Assembly (NCBI GenBank): GCA_002335055.1
Contig: DDCH01000015.1
Coordinates: 1-15,437 of the forward strand
Origin: Sulfurimonas sp. UBA2011
Lineage (GTDB): Bacteria; Campylobacterota; Campylobacteria; Campylobacterales; Sulfurimonadaceae
Reading direction: 5' to 3'
Length of the DNA stretch: 15,437 bases
The notes under the pieces were generated by a model, which worked only from the letters and a program-made list of their open reading frames with translations, made no database searches and was not told where the DNA came from. This document shows, one piece after another, positions 13,214 through 15,437 of this stretch. Both the position numbers and the translations under genes were made by a program. Every line of letters begins with the position of its first letter. Position 1 is the stretch's first letter.

Positions 13214-14365
13214 ATGAATGATAATATCACATTAATAATGACAATATCACTCATCATTATATTCTCTCCCTTTTTTGCTAAATTTCTAAAACTTCCTACT
13301 ACACCTATAGAAATAATTTTAGGTTCATTACTTGGTTATGTCGGTTTTTTGCATGATGCCCATCTTTTTGATATAGTCGCTGAGTTTGGATTTCTTTACC
13401 TTATGTTTATCGCAGGAACAGAGATTAGCCTTAAAAAAGTACTCAACACCTCGTCCACTATCATGAAAAAAGTTATTGTCTATCTTATCTTTTTATATGC
13501 TTTTTCTATTCTCTTTGCTATACAGTTTTCACTTGGAAAGATTTTTATGGTGCTACTGCCTCTTATCTCTGTTGGTCTGGTTGCCACACTATCAAAAGAG
13601 TATGGTAAAACACCTTGGTTAGCCATGTCTATGACAGTTGGAGGGATTGGAGAGGTTGTGAGTATCGTTATTTTAACTATTACTTCTGCGACTTTAAGTT
13701 CAGGTGTTGGTCTAGGTCTTTTTCAAACTATTATGGCACTTCTTGCTTTTTTACTCTTTATGTTTTTACTTTTTCGCAGTATGCAACTTATCTTTTGGTG
13801 GTTTCCAAAAGTCTCATTAGCTCTTATGCCCTATGAAGATAACAAAGAGCAAGATATTCGTCTCAGTATGGGAATACTTTTTCTGCTCATTGGTGCAATG
13901 CTTTATCTTCATCTTGAACTTGCGTTTGGTGCGTTTCTTGCAGGTATATTTATCCCAACATTTTTTGAACATAAGCATGAACTTCCTGAAAAACTCGCCT
14001 CTTATGGATTTGGTTTTTTAATTCCTATTTTCTTTATTCATATTGGAAGCTCATTTAATTTAGATGCACTTTTAATACAAGGACTCATTGAAAAAGCACT
14101 TATTATTACACTAGTAATGATAATTATGCGCCTTGTTGCTTCTTTAGTATTTATCAAAGAGTTAGGAGTTGTTGATGCAGTTTTAATGGGACTTTCACAC
14201 TCGATGCCTCTTACATTACTCATCGCAATGGCAACACTCGCATTTAATGCAAACTCCATAGATAAGCTTCATTATTATGCTTTTATCTTAGCTGCACTCT
14301 TTCAGGTAATAAGTGTTATGATTGTTATAAAAATTATTCATAGATATCAAATAAAAAAATATTAA
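13214..14365 (+). CDS. Cation:proton antiporter, CPA2 (KefB/NapA-like) membrane domain
   Basis: Inner-membrane Na+ or K+/H+ exchanger. About eleven to twelve hydrophobic helices span the 383 residues. Landmarks fit the Na_H_Exchanger family: KLPTTPIEIILGSLLGYVGF near 26-45, EFGFLYLMFIAGTEISL at about 57-73, a central helix pair, AFGAFLAGIFIPTFF, and FLIPIFFIHIGSSFNLDAL. The sequence ends after the last helix, so there is no TrkA-N/RCK regulatory domain of the kind carried by KefB or KefC. GGAG lies upstream of the ATG and only 17 bases separate it from bioB, so it is probably the last gene of the topA transcript. A similar transporter gene follows bioB and topA in Campylobacter, as far as I recall. 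The ion transported cannot be told. Confidence 0.85.
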   Translation: MNDNITLIMTISLIIIFSPFFAKFLKLPTTPIEIILGSLLGYVGFLHDAHLFDIVAEFGFLYLMFIAGTEISLKKVLNTSSTIMKKVIVYLIFLYAFSILFAIQFSLGKIFMVLLPLISVGLVATLSKEYGKTPWLAMSMTVGGIGEVVSIVILTITSATLSSGVGLGLFQTIMALLAFLLFMFLLFRSMQLIFWWFPKVSLALMPYEDNKEQDIRLSMGILFLLIGAMLYLHLELAFGAFLAGIFIPTFFEHKHELPEKLASYGFGFLIPIFFIHIGSSFNLDALLIQGLIEKALIITLVMIIMRLVASLVFIKELGVVDAVLMGLSHSMPLTLLIAMATLAFNANSIDKLHYYAFILAALFQVISVMIVIKIIHRYQIKKY

Positions 14366-14368
14366 CAA

Positions 14369-14386
14369 CTATAAATCTTTTTATAG
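14369..14386. other. Hairpin after the antiporter gene
   Basis: CTATAAA (14369-14375) pairs perfectly with TTTATAG (14380-14386) across a four-base loop. It is all A/T apart from one closing G-C pair and is not followed by a T-tract, so it is at best a weak terminator or processing site. Confidence 0.3.
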
Positions 14387-14524
14387 ATAAAGAACTCAAA
14401 GGAAGTTATACAGCTTTAGATATAAATCAATCTTCACTGTGATATAGAACTTTTACTCAATACTCCTGAAGGTGAAATAAGCGAGACAGACCCCGCTATT
14501 CTGGCAAGTAGAGTAAAAAACTAG
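14371..14524 (+). pseudogene. Frameshifted tail of an unrecognised gene
   Basis: Two short frames look protein-like but have no start codon. One reads INLFIDKELKGSYTALDINQ and ends at a TGA at 14440. The other runs from 14426 to a TAG at 14522-14524 and includes DIELLLNTPEGEISETDPA followed by ILASRVKN. Joining them by a one-base shift near 14426-14440 would give a continuous C-terminal tail of about 50 residues. The second frame, with its balanced charged and hydrophobic residues, reads like a true C-terminus. The tail overlaps the convergent msrA stop by three bases. I do not recognise the parent family, and chance cannot be ruled out for so short a stretch. Confidence 0.35.
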
Positions 14525-15051
14525 CCAAGCTTTTCCGGAAAACTAATCATAAACTTTTGAAGTTTTGGGGCTATCACAGCTTGGCAGTAAGCTTGTGATG
14601 AGTTTAGTGCATAATAGTTTTGGTGATAATCCTCAGCTGGATAGACTGTCTCAGGTAGAGGGCTAACTTCAGTGACTATTGTATCCTCATAATTAGCTTG
14701 ATTTCTCTGTATTGCATCATTAATAACTTCATGTTCTAAATCATTAGTATAATATACTACAGAACGATACTGAGTTCCTTTATCTCCACCTTGGCTGTTT
14801 AAGGTAGTAGGATTGTGAACAACAAAAAATATATCTAGGAGATCACTTAAGTTAATTACATCTTCATCATATCTTATATCTATAACTTCAGCATAACCAC
14901 TTACACCGGTACAAATCATTTGATAGTTTGGATTTGGACGATTTCCACCTGCATATCCACTCTCAACACTGATAACACCTTTAACATTCAGGTACACTGC
15001 TTCAGTACACCAAAAACACCCGCCACCAAGAACAATTCTTTTTTCACTCAT
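14521..15051 (-). CDS. msrA: Peptide-methionine (S)-S-oxide reductase MsrA
   Basis: Repairs oxidised methionine (S-epimer of methionine sulfoxide), recycled by thioredoxin. The active site is GGGCFWCTEAV with catalytic Cys12 and a second Cys15. Family motifs follow: KGVISVESGYAGG, PNYQMICTGVSGYAEV, FFVVHNPTTLNSQGGDKGTQYRS and EDYHQNYY, then a possible resolving cysteine at 156 (YCQAVIAPKL). The 176-residue length is that of stand-alone MsrA, with no MsrB fusion and no signal peptide, so it is cytoplasmic. AAGGAA precedes the ATG and a TATAAT box lies about 32 bases upstream. It is divergent from a rubredoxin gene, which points to a small redox-stress cluster. Confidence 0.95.
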   Translation of the reverse strand: MSEKRIVLGGGCFWCTEAVYLNVKGVISVESGYAGGNRPNPNYQMICTGVSGYAEVIDIRYDEDVINLSDLLDIFFVVHNPTTLNSQGGDKGTQYRSVVYYTNDLEHEVINDAIQRNQANYEDTIVTEVSPLPETVYPAEDYHQNYYALNSSQAYCQAVIAPKLQKFMISFPEKLG

Positions 15052-15082
15052 AAAAAATTCCTTACTTTTATATCATTATCCA

Positions 15083-15090
15083 ATTATACA
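15083..15090 (-). promoter_or_regulatory. -10 promoter element of msrA
   Basis: The minus strand reads TGTATAAT, a perfect TATAAT with TG directly before it. Transcription would start near 15076, giving a leader of about 25 bases that contains the AAGGAA site. The expected -35 position (about 15106-15111) falls on the left arm of the inverted repeat. Confidence 0.6.
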
Positions 15091-15105
15091 CTAGAATTGA
15101 AAAAA

Positions 15106-15137
15106 TTGATAAGATTCTTTTTTAATTTTCTTATCAA
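15106..15137. promoter_or_regulatory. Inverted repeat between msrA and rubredoxin promoters (candidate operator)
   Basis: TTGATAAGA at 15106-15114 is the exact reverse complement of TCTTATCAA at 15129-15137, with 14 T-rich bases between and arm centres 23 bases apart, about two helical turns. It lies between two divergent -10 boxes, touching the expected -35 zones of both. It could be a binding site for a dimeric redox regulator. A transcript hairpin is also possible, but neither gene is transcribed across it from its own predicted start. Confidence 0.45.
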
Positions 15138-15161
15138 AGAAACTCTTTAATAAGCTTTACA

Positions 15162-15167
15162 TATAAT
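15162..15167 (+). promoter_or_regulatory. -10 promoter element of the rubredoxin gene
   Basis: A perfect TATAAT, 17 bases before the ATG at 15185. The transcript would start near 15174 and have a very short leader carrying AAAAAGGAG. Confidence 0.6.
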
Positions 15168-15184
15168 CATAAAAAGGAGTTATT

Positions 15185-15352
15185 ATGAAACGGTATCAAT
15201 GTCCTACCTGTGACTATATTTATGACCCTGAAGTTGGCGATCCAGAAGCTAATATACCTGCTGGAACTGCCTTTGAAGATTTACCCGAGGATTGGGTTTG
15301 TCCCGATTGTGGGGAAGAAAAAATCGAGTTTTTGTGTATTGATGAGGAGTAA
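15185..15352 (+). CDS. Rubredoxin
   Basis: Small iron protein carrying one Fe(Cys)4 centre, a one-electron carrier used in oxygen or peroxide detoxification and other redox chemistry. The 55-residue product has both knuckles: Cys6 and Cys9 in YQCPTCDYIYDP, and Cys39 and Cys42 in WVCPDCGEEK. The family spacer GDPEANIPAGTAFEDLPEDW lies between them. An extra Cys51 near the end is not a usual ligand. AAGGAG lies six bases before the ATG. The next gene's ATG overlaps its stop by one base (TAATG), so the two form an operon. The divergent msrA gene suggests a role in oxidative stress. Confidence 0.96.
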   Translation: MKRYQCPTCDYIYDPEVGDPEANIPAGTAFEDLPEDWVCPDCGEEKIEFLCIDEE

Positions 15353-15437
15353 TGCCTAAAATAAATAGCTTAAAGTTTTACTCTAATGCAATTAAAAAAC
15401 ATGAAATATCTGCTAAAGGGCTAAATAATGAAATACT
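15352..15437 (+). CDS. Start of an unidentified gene coupled to rubredoxin (partial, cut by window end)
   Basis: The ATG at 15352 overlaps the rubredoxin TAA by one base, and GAGGAG just upstream, inside the rubredoxin end, serves as ribosome site. The 28 visible residues begin MPKINSLKFYSNAIKKHE and are basic and soluble in character, with no signal peptide. The family cannot be told from this much. Tight coupling suggests a partner of rubredoxin or a protein of the same stress response. Confidence 0.6.
   Translation, partial: MPKINSLKFYSNAIKKHEISAKGLNNEI

Noticed and set aside
13214..14365. Potassium efflux KefB/KefC proper
   Set aside because: The protein ends after the membrane domain and lacks the TrkA-N domain, so a general CPA2 antiporter is the safer call.
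14531..14542. Palindrome TTTTCCGGAAAA as a terminator or operator
   Set aside because: It lies inside the conserved C-terminal coding part of msrA, has no loop and no T-tract in either direction.

Overview
The window looks like a chromosomal segment from a member of the Campylobacterota, most likely a Sulfurimonas-like bacterium. This is inferred from low G+C, the order topA - phosphodiesterase - bioB - antiporter, a short biotin synthase of the Helicobacter/Campylobacter type, and promoters made of an extended -10 box with no recognisable -35. No ribosomal RNA or other decisive taxonomic marker is present.

Region 1 (1-2442) is accessory and decayed. It opens with the 3' end of a tRNA gene, probably tRNA-Leu. 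Next comes the N-terminal stub of what looks like a tyrosine integrase, then an intact Wzz-type polysaccharide co-polymerase carrying an in-frame (AAT)7 tract. The following gene is cut after six codons by an IS3-family (IS407-like) element of about 1.2 kb. That element has 45-bp imperfect terminal repeats, a DD(35)E orfB, and an orfA broken by an amber codon. It has no target-site duplication, and the rest of the gene it interrupts is not on its other side. This suggests a tRNA-integrated island that lost most of its content.

Region 2 (2443-5693) resumes apparently ordinary chromosome: an unrecognised charged protein gene on +, a two-gene minus-strand unit (MOSC-like protein plus an unrecognised protein), an ArsB-type arsenite permease without arsR or arsC beside it, and a 33-codon ORF with a strong Shine-Dalgarno.

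Region 3 (5700-9354) holds a tightly overlapping minus-strand sugar operon: HAD phosphatase, GluP/FucP-type sugar MFS transporter, and hexose-6-phosphate mutarotase. A short-chain dehydrogenase is divergent from it. The operon promoter sits so close to its first ATG that the mRNA may be leaderless.

Region 4 (9577-14365) is a + strand cluster: DNA topoisomerase I with four Cys4 fingers, a YfcE-like metallophosphoesterase, biotin synthase, and a CPA2-type cation:proton antiporter. The biotin synthase lacks the cysteine that aligns with the auxiliary-cluster ligand Cys188 of E. coli BioB. This is the most interesting single-gene observation in the window.

Region 5 (14366-15437) contains a decayed gene tail, then msrA (minus) divergent from a rubredoxin gene (+). 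The two strong -10 boxes flank a 9-bp inverted repeat that could coordinate both redox genes. A final gene starts at 15352 and runs off the window.

I found no CRISPR array, toxin-antitoxin pair, phage structural gene or other obviously new multi-gene system.
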